DNA of 38,133 nucleotides. It comes from a virus. The position numbers and the translations under genes were made by a program. The notes beneath the pieces are model-generated. The model was not told the origin of the DNA and did no database searches. It saw nothing but the letters and a program-made list of their open reading frames with translations. The stretch lies in the IMG/VR virus record IMGVR_UViG_3300042541_000569, positions 1-38,133 of that record; one strand, 5' to 3'. Below, piece after piece: positions 7,478 through 16,500 of this stretch. Numbering within the stretch: position 1 is the first letter of the stretch; each line of letters opens with the position of its first letter.

Positions 7478-8118
7478 TCGCCGAGCCTGCTATCGTCGTC
7501 TGCACGACTAACGCCAAGTGCCTCGACGTGATGATGGCGTCAATCAAAGCCTACGTTCCGAGCGGTATTCATATCTACGTTTCGCACGGACTCGGACCGA
7601 CTTTCGGCGAGGCTTACAACGAAGCTGCGCGCAATGCGTTTAAGCAGCACGACCAACTCGTGATCTGTAACGATGACATTGTGTTTACGCCGACGACGTG
7701 GACGAAGCTCATGGCCGACGTCGCTTTGCTGCGCTTGATCTATTTAGACCTCGGCTGGGTGGCGACTCGCTCGGACTACGCACGCGGCGAGCAGAATATC
7801 CGGTGCGGACGCGGACAGATCGACTTTCTTAGATTTCCGTCAGAGCGATGCATTATTACAGCAAGCGTCATCGCACCGATCTGCGCGTGGATTCACCGAG
7901 ACGCATGGGTGGACTTTCCTCCGCTGAACTGGTTTTCCGACGACGTGCAATGCCTCGACATGAAGCGACCGCACTTCATCTCGCGCGCCTACGTTCACCA
8001 CGTTGGAAGCCAGACCTGCGGCAACGACGCAAAGAAGTGCATGGACGATGCCGAGCCTTGGCTGCGCGAGAATCGGCCCGAGTTGCACGCGCGGTGGTAT
8101 TTAACGAAAGGCGCATAA
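7474..8118 (+). CDS. Second GT-A-like glycosyltransferase
   Basis: This 214-residue protein overlaps the previous gene by four bases (ATGA), so the two are probably translated together. It begins with a Rossmann-like strand (AIVVCTTN), has GPTFGEAYNEAARNA and a DXD-like NDDIVF motif (residues 66-71), then WIHRDAW and a His-rich C-terminal part (RAYVHHVGSQTCGNDAKK). These are features of small family-2-type glycosyltransferases used by phages. It is shorter than most and has no clear accessory domain, so it may act with its upstream neighbour. The substrate is unknown. Confidence 0.6.
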   Translation: MIAEPAIVVCTTNAKCLDVMMASIKAYVPSGIHIYVSHGLGPTFGEAYNEAARNAFKQHDQLVICNDDIVFTPTTWTKLMADVALLRLIYLDLGWVATRSDYARGEQNIRCGRGQIDFLRFPSERCIITASVIAPICAWIHRDAWVDFPPLNWFSDDVQCLDMKRPHFISRAYVHHVGSQTCGNDAKKCMDDAEPWLRENRPELHARWYLTKGA

Positions 8119-8120
8119 GT

Positions 8121-8441
8121 ATGGCCGCCGTGCGAGACTTCGATCCGACTCAGATCAATGCCGACTTTGACGCAATCCTGTCGCAAGCGGGCATCGCGTT
8201 CACTTATCAAGGCAACAGCATCACTGGCGTCTGGTCTGCATCGCGTGATGCGTTCTCGGAATTTGAAGATCAACGTCGCGATGACTCAAAATTCACAGTG
8301 TTTCTTTTGACGACGAGCGTGAGCGCAGTTCCTAAGGTCACGCAGACGCTTTCGCGCGCGAGCATTACCTATTTTATCGAGCGAGTGACGCTCGACGCCG
8401 AGGGCGCAGGATGTGAAATCGAAGTCTGCAAAACGATATGA
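8121..8441 (+). CDS. Head-completion / head-tail adaptor protein
   Basis: I chose the ATG at 8121 (MAAVRDFDPTQINADFDAIL), two bases after the previous stop. The 106-residue alpha/beta protein contains TYQGNSITGVWS and ends in a strand-rich GAGCEIEVCKTI. Its size and position between the capsid block and the tail-completion genes match small lambda FII-like connectors that close the portal and accept the tail. The assignment is from synteny. It overlaps the next gene by four bases. Confidence 0.55.
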   Translation: MAAVRDFDPTQINADFDAILSQAGIAFTYQGNSITGVWSASRDAFSEFEDQRRDDSKFTVFLLTTSVSAVPKVTQTLSRASITYFIERVTLDAEGAGCEIEVCKTI

Positions 8442-9247
8442 TTCAGATCGAGACTAGCTTTCATCGCTTAGAATATCAACTGGCGCGACTTGCTCTAGCC
8501 GCAAAGGTCGATCTTGGCTTGGTGATTAAAGAGGAAGCTAAGTATGCGATCCAGACTATCGTGAAGTTCACGCCGCCGAAGAACAAACAGCAAGGAGTCA
8601 ATGCCGTACGCGCTGATTTTAGTCGGCTTGCCCAACCTCTTGTTTATAGTGATCTTGAAGCAAAAGCCACGAAAGGAGGATTTTATAAGTCGATGGCAAA
8701 GTATGTTCGTAAACGTGAGGTAGAAAAAATGCGCGCGCTTTTGCGCAATCCAAATCTTACCGGATATTATGGAATGAAATTACTCGAAAACCAAGATGCT
8801 TTAAAAAAAGAACGTAAATCTCGCGGAAATGCTCGTGGAAGAATAACAGGAAAAGCTATGGCTTTAGCGTTTGGATCTGACTTCAAAAAGTATCGAAATG
8901 AAATTGAAGGTCGTGTAGGCTGGACAGTATCTGGATGGAACGCATCTGCAAAAGTTGCAGGAGCGCGCTACAAGAAATTTTCTGATAAGTTAAAACCGCA
9001 AAGTGGAGTCAATGGACGCTTGTTTGGTTACGTCAGTTCAAATTTCGGACCAAAACCTTTCATTAAAGCGACTGCGACCAACGTAAAAATTCCAAACTAT
9101 CAACGAATGATAGACGGAGCAATCAATTCACGCGAAAAAACTACTTTAAAAAAAGTTAACGCCGTTCTTGCCAATCGAGCTGTCAATCTTGGATTCATCA
9201 AGGTCAACGGAGCAATGCCACTTGAACAACTTAAATTAGCCGCATGA
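8438..9247 (+). CDS. Minor tail / tail-completion protein, gp10-like
   Basis: The protein has 269 residues and is strongly basic (Lys/Arg-rich between 110 and 200), with a C-terminal FGPKPFIKATATNVKIPNYQ resembling the R-P-(F/Y)-(L/I)-xxA signature near the end of HK97-gp10-like tail proteins. That family helps join or complete the tail. The gene is clearly more AT-rich than its neighbours: 8761-8820 is about 30% G+C. It may be a module replaced by recombination. It overlaps the following gene by four bases (ATGA at 9244). Confidence 0.55.
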   Translation: MIQIETSFHRLEYQLARLALAAKVDLGLVIKEEAKYAIQTIVKFTPPKNKQQGVNAVRADFSRLAQPLVYSDLEAKATKGGFYKSMAKYVRKREVEKMRALLRNPNLTGYYGMKLLENQDALKKERKSRGNARGRITGKAMALAFGSDFKKYRNEIEGRVGWTVSGWNASAKVAGARYKKFSDKLKPQSGVNGRLFGYVSSNFGPKPFIKATATNVKIPNYQRMIDGAINSREKTTLKKVNAVLANRAVNLGFIKVNGAMPLEQLKLAA

Positions 9248-9675
9248 GCACACGCACAAACATCCGTAATGCTACCGCAACTGCTCTTACGTCTGCTCTG
9301 GTCGTTCCTACGGCGAACATCCTGCGTGGTCGCAACAACACGATTGCCAGCGTCAGTTTTCCATCAGCTGCGGTTTATGCCGTCACAGAACAAATCGAAG
9401 TCCGCACGCTCGGCCCAAGTAATCGCACGCAGTATCGCCAACTTCAACTCGTCGTTGATTACTTCACGGCTGAGAGTGGCACTTACCTAATAGACGATCT
9501 TTTCGATACTGGCTCCGCTGCGGTTGAAGCTGCAGTCTTAACAGACGTTACGCTCGGCGGTTCTTGCCAAGACCTTCATTTGACGAATGTCGAATATGTG
9601 ATCGAACCCGACGAGGAACGCCGCTGGGGCACTGCTCGTCATACCTTTAACGCAATTTATTTAACTACTGACTAA
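9244..9675 (+). CDS. Tail terminator / completion protein
   Basis: The 143-residue alpha/beta protein lies immediately before the tail tube gene. A short N-terminal helix (RNATATALTSALVV) is followed by strands such as QLQLVVDYFTAES and a C-terminal EERRWGTARHTFNAIYLT. The order, size and 'xxxhxFxxxYxT' ending are typical of gpU-like tail terminators, which cap the growing tube and set where the head docks. The family is inferred from position and general look. Confidence 0.6.
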   Translation: MSTRTNIRNATATALTSALVVPTANILRGRNNTIASVSFPSAAVYAVTEQIEVRTLGPSNRTQYRQLQLVVDYFTAESGTYLIDDLFDTGSAAVEAAVLTDVTLGGSCQDLHLTNVEYVIEPDEERRWGTARHTFNAIYLTTD

Positions 9676-9676
9676 T

Positions 9677-10063
9677 ATGGCTACCAAACTTGGCCGCGAT
9701 GGCCTTATCAAAATCTCGACCACCACCATCGGTGAACTCCGCAACTACTCGCTCTCACACTCCTCTGACACCGTCGAGGATAGCGTGATCGGCGACGTTT
9801 ATCGCACGCGTCTAGGCTCGATGAAAACTTGGAGCGCATCCGGCGATCTCTACTGGGATGAAGCCGACGCGGGTCAGCTCCTCATCACCATCGGCTCGGC
9901 TGTCACCCTCAACCTTTATCCAGAGGGCGCGACGTCCTCGGACGTTTACTATTCTGGCTCGGCTATCGTCACGAAATTCGACGTCTCGGCTTCGTTCGAT
10001 GGTCTTGTCGAAGGCTCGATTGCTTTTGAAGGAAACGGAGCACTCTCGACCCTGACTGTTTAA
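9677..10063 (+). CDS. Major tail tube protein
   Basis: The 128-residue, beta-rich protein starts MATKLGRDGLIKIS and has the sequence of features common to siphovirus tube proteins: a G-x-(L/I)-K strand, WSASGDLYWD in the middle, and a C-terminal FDGLVEGSIAFEGNGAL strand pair. It would polymerise in hexameric rings around the tape measure. The two downstream reading frames joined by frameshift and then the tape-measure gene confirm the placement. The leader ctgactaatATG has no clear Shine-Dalgarno motif. Confidence 0.85.
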   Translation: MATKLGRDGLIKISTTTIGELRNYSLSHSSDTVEDSVIGDVYRTRLGSMKTWSASGDLYWDEADAGQLLITIGSAVTLNLYPEGATSSDVYYSGSAIVTKFDVSASFDGLVEGSIAFEGNGALSTLTV

Positions 10064-10093
10064 CGCTAGGTAAAAACAAAAAACAAAACACAC

Positions 10094-10417
10094 ATGGAAG
10101 CAATCGACCTCGTCCGCGAACATTTCAACAACCTCGGCACTAAACGAATCGAGGTTCCTGAGTGGAAACTCGTGATCTTCTCTACGCCAATGACCTTGGC
10201 CGAGAAAAACCGAGTCTATAAAAAGTCTCAAAACAACGATATGGATTTGCTCGTGGACATTCTGGTTATGAAAGCCACGGACGAGAGCGGAAAGAAGCTG
10301 TTCACCATCGAGCATAAACCGACCTTGCTCAACAAGGCAGATAGCAACATCGTCGCACGCGTCGCCAATGAGATTCTTGCGGACAGCTCCGCGAAGCTCG
10401 ACGACTTAAAAAACTAA
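10094..10417 (+). CDS. Tail assembly chaperone, G-like (zero frame)
   Basis: The 107-residue protein between tube and tape measure corresponds to lambda gpG, which coats the tape measure during assembly and is absent from virions. Its last sense codons are TTA AAA AAC before TAA, forming the slippery heptamer described separately, so a fraction of ribosomes should continue into the frame ending at 10578. The leader (aaacaaaaaacaaaacacacATG type, 10072-10093) is extremely A-rich. I am sure of the role from context. Confidence 0.85.
   Translation: MEAIDLVREHFNNLGTKRIEVPEWKLVIFSTPMTLAEKNRVYKKSQNNDMDLLVDILVMKATDESGKKLFTIEHKPTLLNKADSNIVARVANEILADSSAKLDDLKN
10408..10414 (+). promoter_or_regulatory. 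-1 ribosomal frameshift site, A AAA AAC
   Basis: The heptamer A AAA AAC is in the exact zero-frame phase (TTA AAA AAC) one codon before the stop TAA at 10415. A slip of -1 gives a frame open from 10414 to 10575. This is the standard arrangement of the G/GT tail-chaperone frameshift in long-tailed phages. No unambiguous stem or pseudoknot was worked out downstream; GGCGGCGATG... begins four bases after the heptamer. Confidence 0.85.
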
Positions 10418-10578
10418 TCGGCGGCGATGAAGGTGCCGACCTCTTCGCCGTCTATGCAATCGCTGAACGTCTCGGCAAATTCGCTCACGAAGTTCTCGCT
10501 ATGCCAGCCGAAGAAATGAACGGCTGGCTTGCTTATATTAACCATCAAAATCGACTGAGAAAACAACATGGCAGCTGA
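10414..10578 (+). CDS. Tail assembly chaperone, T-like extension (-1 frame)
   Basis: This frame has no start of its own and is read only after the -1 slip at 10408-10414. It adds 54 residues (beginning LIGGDEGADLFAVYAIAERL, ending RLRKQHGS), giving a GT-like product of about 161 residues. The extension carries MPAEEMNGWLAYI, like the helical tails of other T domains, which contact the tape measure and tube subunits. Its stop at 10578 overlaps the tape-measure start at 10568, as in lambda-like phages. Confidence 0.85.
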   Translation, partial: LIGGDEGADLFAVYAIAERLGKFAHEVLAMPAEEMNGWLAYINHQNRLRKQHGS

Positions 10579-11854
10579 AGCTACATTTACACTCAGAGCG
10601 ATTGATGCAACCAAGATGGCTTTTGCGAGCGTGCAAAACTCGCTGCAAAAGATTCAATCAACAACCAAGACAATCGCAAAAGGATTGACTGGGTTTTTAG
10701 GATTTCAAGCCGTTGTTGGTGCAGCGTCTAAACTCAATTCTACTTTAGAGGATGCTGAACAAAATGCTGTTAAACTTGGATTAAGTTCAGCAGAGATTGA
10801 TAAATTAACTATTGCAACCGACGCTGCTGATAGAGCGGCTATTGCGTTTCAAAAAGGCATCGCAAAAACAGCTATTGCAACAGTTGGATTATTTACTGCG
10901 GAAGATAATGCAGCAAAGGCCACAGGAATTAGATTGGGCCGAGTAACGGAACAACTTAAACCGTTAAACGAAGAGGCTGCAAATTTAGAGCGTCAATTTC
11001 AGGACTTGGGTAAAAGTGAATCGCTTATGGCAAATGAAGCCATGAACCGCGCAAAGGTCATGCGCGAAGAAGCCAACACAATCGAAGGCGGCGATCCGCT
11101 TGCTGCTGCTCGCAAACGAAATGAGGCAAGGAAGACCGAGCTAGACGCTACAAAAGCACTCATTGAAATTGATAAAAAATATGCAGCGGCATCAGAAGCA
11201 TTTGGCGTAGCTCAATCAAAACTCTACACGGGTAATGTTTCTACATCTGAACTATTGATTGGTTTGAGGGCGCAAGAATATGAGCTGTTAAAGAAAACTG
11301 CCTCGCTTGATAAATCTATTGCCACAGAGGCAATGGAAAAACTGGTTCCTGTTTATGAAAAAATTAATGCTCTGCAAATTGAACAGAACCGACTTGGAAA
11401 CGAAGCTGGTCAAATAATTGCTTCCGGTTTTGAAGATGCAGTTTTTAGTGGTCAAAAACTTAGCGAAGTAATTAAAGCAATCGGAATGGATTTAATGAGA
11501 ATGGTTTTTCAACAAACCATCACCGCTCCTCTCGCAAAAGGAATTGGTAATGTCATAGCTGGACTTCCGTTCATGGCTATGGGCGGCCCAGTGTCGGCCA
11601 ACAGTCCTTACATCGTCGGAGAACGCGGCCCAGAATTATTCGTGCCTCATGCCAGCGGTTCCATCGTCTCAAACTCTAACATGAACCAAGGCGGTGGCTC
11701 CGCTGGTTCCTCGATTAACATAAACTACAACATCGCCGCAGGCGTCACGCGCAACGAACTCGCGCCGATCTTGGAGCAGGAACGTCGCCGCCTCAAGGCC
11801 GAGATTCCAGACATGGTGCGCCGTGGTGGCGCGTATCGTTCAGCCTTCGCGTAA
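10568..11854 (+). CDS. Tape measure protein (short)
   Basis: The 428-residue, mostly helical protein has long Ala/Lys/Glu-rich coiled-coil stretches (20-300). Its C-terminal region has GGPVSANSPYIVGERGPELF at ~337-356, the GxxGPEL motif found near the end of lambda-H-like tape measures. At roughly 1.5 angstrom per residue it predicts a tail of only ~60-65 nm, less than half of lambda. The first ~330 codons are AT-rich and the last ~100 GC-rich, so the helical ruler may have been swapped against a resident C-terminus. No peptidase or lysozyme domain is visible inside. Confidence 0.85.
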   Translation: MAAEATFTLRAIDATKMAFASVQNSLQKIQSTTKTIAKGLTGFLGFQAVVGAASKLNSTLEDAEQNAVKLGLSSAEIDKLTIATDAADRAAIAFQKGIAKTAIATVGLFTAEDNAAKATGIRLGRVTEQLKPLNEEAANLERQFQDLGKSESLMANEAMNRAKVMREEANTIEGGDPLAAARKRNEARKTELDATKALIEIDKKYAAASEAFGVAQSKLYTGNVSTSELLIGLRAQEYELLKKTASLDKSIATEAMEKLVPVYEKINALQIEQNRLGNEAGQIIASGFEDAVFSGQKLSEVIKAIGMDLMRMVFQQTITAPLAKGIGNVIAGLPFMAMGGPVSANSPYIVGERGPELFVPHASGSIVSNSNMNQGGGSAGSSININYNIAAGVTRNELAPILEQERRRLKAEIPDMVRRGGAYRSAFA

Positions 11855-11859
11855 ACATC

Positions 11860-12444
11860 ATGGCTATCTCATATCCACTCACACCGCCTGCTGCGCTTGA
11901 AGCCTCGCGCCTATCCTTGACCGGACTCAGCGCAGTCTCGCGCAACGTCTCGCCGTTCACGATGCAGGTGCAGCAATACAACTGGAGCGGCCAAGGCTGG
12001 CTCGGCACCGTGGATTGCCCGCCAATGACGCGCGCGGCTGCGGAACAGGTCGTGTCGTTTCTGCTAATGGCCCAGCGCGGCACGTTTTACTTTCAAGACT
12101 ATGCCAATCCAACGGCTCGCGGTGCGATTAGCGGAACACTGACAGTTGCTACCGCTACCGCTAATTCGTCCACGCTAACTTACAGCGGAACGTCAGGCGG
12201 CACTCAGTTTGCGGTCGGCGATTGGCTGCAAATCTCGACATCTCTATACAAGGTTGTTCAACTCAACGGAGTTGGCAGCGTGGATTTATTTCCAGTCCTG
12301 CGCTCCTCCTACGCAGGAGGCACGGCGATCACTTACAACAACGCTAAAGGTGTGTTCCGTCTTGCCGAGCCTTCGACGCAATGGAACATCGACACGGCTA
12401 AGTTTTACGGCGTGTCGTTTAACGTTCTGGAGGACGTCGCATGA
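11860..12444 (+). CDS. Distal tail (M-like) protein
   Basis: The 194-residue protein directly follows the tape measure. Its strand-rich N-terminus includes SWSGQGWLG-like NWSGQGWLGTVDCPPM, followed by AEQVVSFLLMAQRGTFYFQD, then a small beta-barrel-like middle with repeated Thr/Ser strands. This is the position of lambda M or the distal tail protein that links tube to hub. It overlaps the next gene by four bases. Function from synteny. Confidence 0.6.
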   Translation: MAISYPLTPPAALEASRLSLTGLSAVSRNVSPFTMQVQQYNWSGQGWLGTVDCPPMTRAAAEQVVSFLLMAQRGTFYFQDYANPTARGAISGTLTVATATANSSTLTYSGTSGGTQFAVGDWLQISTSLYKVVQLNGVGSVDLFPVLRSSYAGGTAITYNNAKGVFRLAEPSTQWNIDTAKFYGVSFNVLEDVA

Positions 12445-13073
12445 GCATTACCACCGCAGGCCGCTCGCTATCGGCCAACATGGTTACCGAGGTCAGCGCG
12501 TCGCAACTCTCGCCGATTATTCTTGCGTCGCTTAGTTTCACGCAGCCAGTCAATCTCTGGAGCGGTTACGGCACGATCACCTACGCTGGCACCGGATACC
12601 TTGGAATCGGCACGCTCGGAACGATCTCGCCAGTCGAGGAAACGACCGACCTTGCTGCTCGTGGTATCACGATGCAGCTCTCAGGCGTACCGACTGCCAT
12701 GATTGCCGTCGCTCTCTCCGAGAACTATCAAGGCAAGGAGTGCTCTGTTATGTTTGGCGCGCTCGATTCTAGCGGTGCGCTAGTCTCGACGCCAATCACG
12801 ATCTTCTCTGGTCGCATGGACGTGATGTCGATTAACGACGACGGACAGAACGCGACGATTGGCATGACTGCCGAAAATAAGCTGGTGGATTTTCGGCGTC
12901 CGCGCGAAGTGCGTTACACAGATGAGGAGCAAAAGAACCTCTATTCTGGTGATAAAGGTCTCGAATTTGTTAATTCCATCCAAGAAAAGGAGATTTACTG
13001 GGGCAATGCTAAGTTCTCGGCTCCGGTCGATGATAGCGGTGGCGGTAACTACGGCCCGACAACTTACGATTAA
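12441..13073 (+). CDS. Tail hub (L-like) protein
   Basis: The 210-residue protein has the motif order of DUF2163/L-like hub proteins: an initial strand block with LWSGYGTITYAG, then TLGTISPVEETTDLAARGI, then a barrel strand block (SGRMDVMSINDDGQNATI) and the charged LVDFRRPREVRYTDEEQKN. The phrase 'DxxRPRxxRYTxxxQ' is typical of these hubs. It forms the base of the tail tube under the tip protein. A GGAGG inside the previous gene at 12429 serves as ribosome binding site. Only the Gly/Pro-rich tail (SGGGNYGPTTYD) is unusual. Confidence 0.65.
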   Translation: MSITTAGRSLSANMVTEVSASQLSPIILASLSFTQPVNLWSGYGTITYAGTGYLGIGTLGTISPVEETTDLAARGITMQLSGVPTAMIAVALSENYQGKECSVMFGALDSSGALVSTPITIFSGRMDVMSINDDGQNATIGMTAENKLVDFRRPREVRYTDEEQKNLYSGDKGLEFVNSIQEKEIYWGNAKFSAPVDDSGGGNYGPTTYD

Positions 13074-13075
13074 CC

Positions 13076-13498
13076 ATGCCGACCCGTTGCGCCAACTGGC
13101 CCGAAGCTCTCGCCGCCTATATCGACCGCAAACGCAACGAGCCTTTTACTTGGGGCGTGAACGACTGCTGCCTATTTGGTGCCGACTGGATTCATCTTTG
13201 CACCGGACTCGACCCAGCAGCGACTCTGCGCGGCACTTACGACAGCGCGCTTTCGGGCGTGCGTGTGCTTGAGAATCACGGCGGTCTGATCGGAACCATC
13301 GAGACGCACTTCAATCCTCTAGGATTGAAAGCAATCGGCCAAGGATTCGCTGGGCGCGGCGACATTGCGGTGCGCGATTGTGGCAACGGCGACACGATGG
13401 GTATCGTGCTAGGATCAAACGCAGCGTTCGTCGGCAAGGACGGACTTGAATTTGCTAACTTAAACGACGGCGCGGAAACGCGCTTCTGGAAAATCTAA
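13076..13498 (+). CDS. DUF6950 / NlpC-P60-like tail peptidase (K-like)
   Basis: The 140-residue protein has the signature W-G-x-N-D-C (FTWGVNDCCLFGADW, residues 24-38), with Cys29/Cys30 as candidate nucleophile. It also has RGTYD, a GG pair, GDIAVRDC and a final FWKI. This order matches DUF6950 proteins, which occupy the place of the lambda K cysteine peptidase before the J tip gene. I do not see the classic NlpC/P60 catalytic His in the expected GH motif, so activity is uncertain. It would act on peptidoglycan during DNA entry or in tip assembly. Confidence 0.65.
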   Translation: MPTRCANWPEALAAYIDRKRNEPFTWGVNDCCLFGADWIHLCTGLDPAATLRGTYDSALSGVRVLENHGGLIGTIETHFNPLGLKAIGQGFAGRGDIAVRDCGNGDTMGIVLGSNAAFVGKDGLEFANLNDGAETRFWKI

Positions 13499-13500
13499 CC

Positions 13501-16500
13501 ATGCCAGTCTTCGCTAATCCTTTCGTTTGGGTCGCGCTCATGAACGCTTTTAACAGCGTTGCAATCGCCACGGCGATCACGACCGTGCTGAACTTTGTTG
13601 CCATTACGGCGGCATCAATGGCGGCGTCTAAGCTCCTCGCGCCAAAGGCTCCGAGCTACACCGACGCCTCGCTCTCTCAACGCTCGCAGATGGTTCGCTC
13701 GCCTATTGCTGCGCGTAACGTGATTTATGGTCGATGCCGCGCGTCTGGCACCGTGGTTTACATGTCCACGACTGGAAGCAAAAACGAGTATTTAAACATC
13801 GTTATCGCTCTAGCTGGGCACGAAATCCAAGAAATCGAGGAGGTATATTTCAACGACGACCTCGTTGGTCTTTCTGGAAACGCAGCAACGGGCTTTTATA
13901 GCGGAGTTGCAAATGTGTATAAGCATCTTGGAAGCACAACACAAGCGGCTGACTCTTTTCTTGTTGCTGAAACTAACAGCCTGACGGACGGAAAGTGGAC
14001 AACTGCACACACGCTTTACGGCATCGCCTACCTCTACGTTCGCCTAACTTGGGACACCGAGAAGTTTCCTAGCGGTATTCCGAACATCTCGGCGGTCATC
14101 AAGGGCAAGAAGGTGCTCGATACACGCACGAGTACGACGGCTTACTCGGCTAATCCTGCGCTGTGCTTGCGCGACTATCTTACCGACTCGGCTGTCGGCA
14201 TGGGCATGGACGCGACTGAGATCGACGTCAGCGCGATCAATGCGGCTGCTACTATTTGCGACGAGGACGTCGAGGTAAAGCCGATCACGGTTCCGGCAAC
14301 CTACGAAAACCGCTACGAGTGCAACGGCGTCATTGCTACGAGCGCGTCGCCTGACGAGAACATCGGCAAGCTCCTCTCGGCGATGGGCGGACTCATCGCG
14401 TACTCTGGCGGCAAGATAGTGGTTTACGCTGGCGGCTATCGCATCCCAACGGTGACGCTCACCGAAAAGCACTTCGTCGGCCCGCTCAACATCCAGACAC
14501 GCACAAGCGCGCGCGACCGCGTGAACTCGGTCAAAGGCGTGTACGTTAGCGAGTCGAACAACTGGCAGGTCTCAGACTTTCCGACGATCTCGTCGGCAAC
14601 CTACGTTACCAACGACAACAACACGCGCTATTACCGCGACGTCGTGCTGCCGTTCACGACCTCATCATCCTGCGCTCAACGTCTAGCCGTCATCGAGCTG
14701 CGTCGCGCACGCGAGGAGATCACGTTCACCGCTCGATTCCGACTAGAGGCAATGCAGGTTCGCGCAGGCGATACGGTCATGATTACCAACGCAAAGCTAG
14801 GTTGGTCGTCGAAGGTTTTCGAAGTGATGGAGTGGCACTTTGCTACCGACGGCAATCCGCCGCAGCTTTACATCGACATGACGCTGCGGGAGACGGACTC
14901 GGAGATTTACAGCTGGGACGTAAACGAGGAAATCTTCGTCGAGGACTCTCCGAACACCACGCTGCCGGATCCGTTCACGCTCGGCGCACCATCTGGACTA
15001 ACGCTTACAGCGGACGGCAGCACGCAATTTGTTCAAGCCGACGGCACAATTATTCCGCGTATACAAGTCAAGTGGACTGCGCCTCCGAGTGAGTTTATCC
15101 AGAGCGGTGGCGCAGTCGTGATCGAATACAAGCCGAGCACGAGCACGACATATTTGACTTGGAGCCGAGTCGAAGGCGACCAGACCGAGGATTACATCAG
15201 CTCCGACGTTAGAATCGGAACGAACTATAACGTGCGAATCTTCGGCGAATCGTATTTTAAGATTACCACAACCTACGTCACTAGCTCGGTCACGGTTGCA
15301 AAAGACACATTTGCGCCTACGACTCCAACCGGACTATCCGCCGCAATCGGCACAGGCAGGTTGGTCTCTCTCGATTGGAACGACAACACCGAGCCAGACT
15401 TTTCGGAGTATGGCATTTATCGAAACACGACAGCGGTCACTCCAGCCAACGACAGCACGAACAAGATCGCCGAGGTGCGCGCGTCGAGATTCGTGGACAC
15501 GGATGTAACAATCGGCACGACTTATTATTACTGGCTCAATGCCTACGACACGGTTGAGAACGTCAGCGGCTTTACCAGCTACGTCCAAGCCACGCCGTCG
15601 GTCATCACTGCTGGCCCGATTGATCCGAGCGCGCCAAGCACACCGAACGCGCCGACGCTAATCAGCACAACGGTCTATGTATCGACGGACGGTGGTTCAT
15701 TCGCGCGCGTCTCGCTCACGGCTCCACCGCTTCCAACCGGAGCTGTTGCGCTCGATGTTCTCTACCGTCGAACAGGCGCAAGCGATTTCATTATCGGAAA
15801 TCAAATCGCATCCTCGATTTCTTATGCGGTCTCGATTGATGATCTGACTGTCGGCGAGTCGTATCAATTCGCAGCGCGAGGCATTTCGTTTTCGGGTGCG
15901 CTCTCGGCGGTGTCGAGCGTGTTAAGTCAGACCGCGCCGACCAACTCGACGGCTCCGGCCACGCCGAGCGGTTCAAGTCTGTCTAAGATCGGCGTGACGC
16001 CTAAGCTCATCGAGAGCACGCGCGAGTATTATTTCGGCACGCGCGCATCTTGGACTCCAAACACTGAGCTGGATTTTGATCACTACGAAATTAAAGCGAC
16101 CGCGACAAACAGCAGCAGCGCGACGGATTACACTTGGTTTGGTGAGATGGGCGGATCTCCTTCGTTAGTCTTAACCAAGGCCAACACGATGTGTTTGTAT
16201 GCCTCTTTTCCTTCAACTGGATTTACTTTCCTGCGCGCCGTAAATCGCAGCGGCGTCGCATCGGCTTGGGTATATGTAGACTTGGCTGCTAACAATGCGT
16301 TTCTTGGCGCAGGCACGGTCAGCGCACAAGACAAGAGTGATGTGAGCGTGAGCGGCATCAAGACTGGCGCAGCGTCAGCATCGAGCGTGCGCCAAGTTCA
16401 AGCCGTGTTTCAGGCATCGCACGTCGTCGCGCTCTCCGGTGGTTCGCCGACTGAGACGTTCTCCGTGGACATTTCCAATCGTGGATTCTCGACCAAGCCC

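Noticed and set aside
7848-8120. Longer N-terminus for the head-completion gene
   Set aside because: The region is already used by the second GT-A gene in another frame and reads as Arg/His-rich noise.
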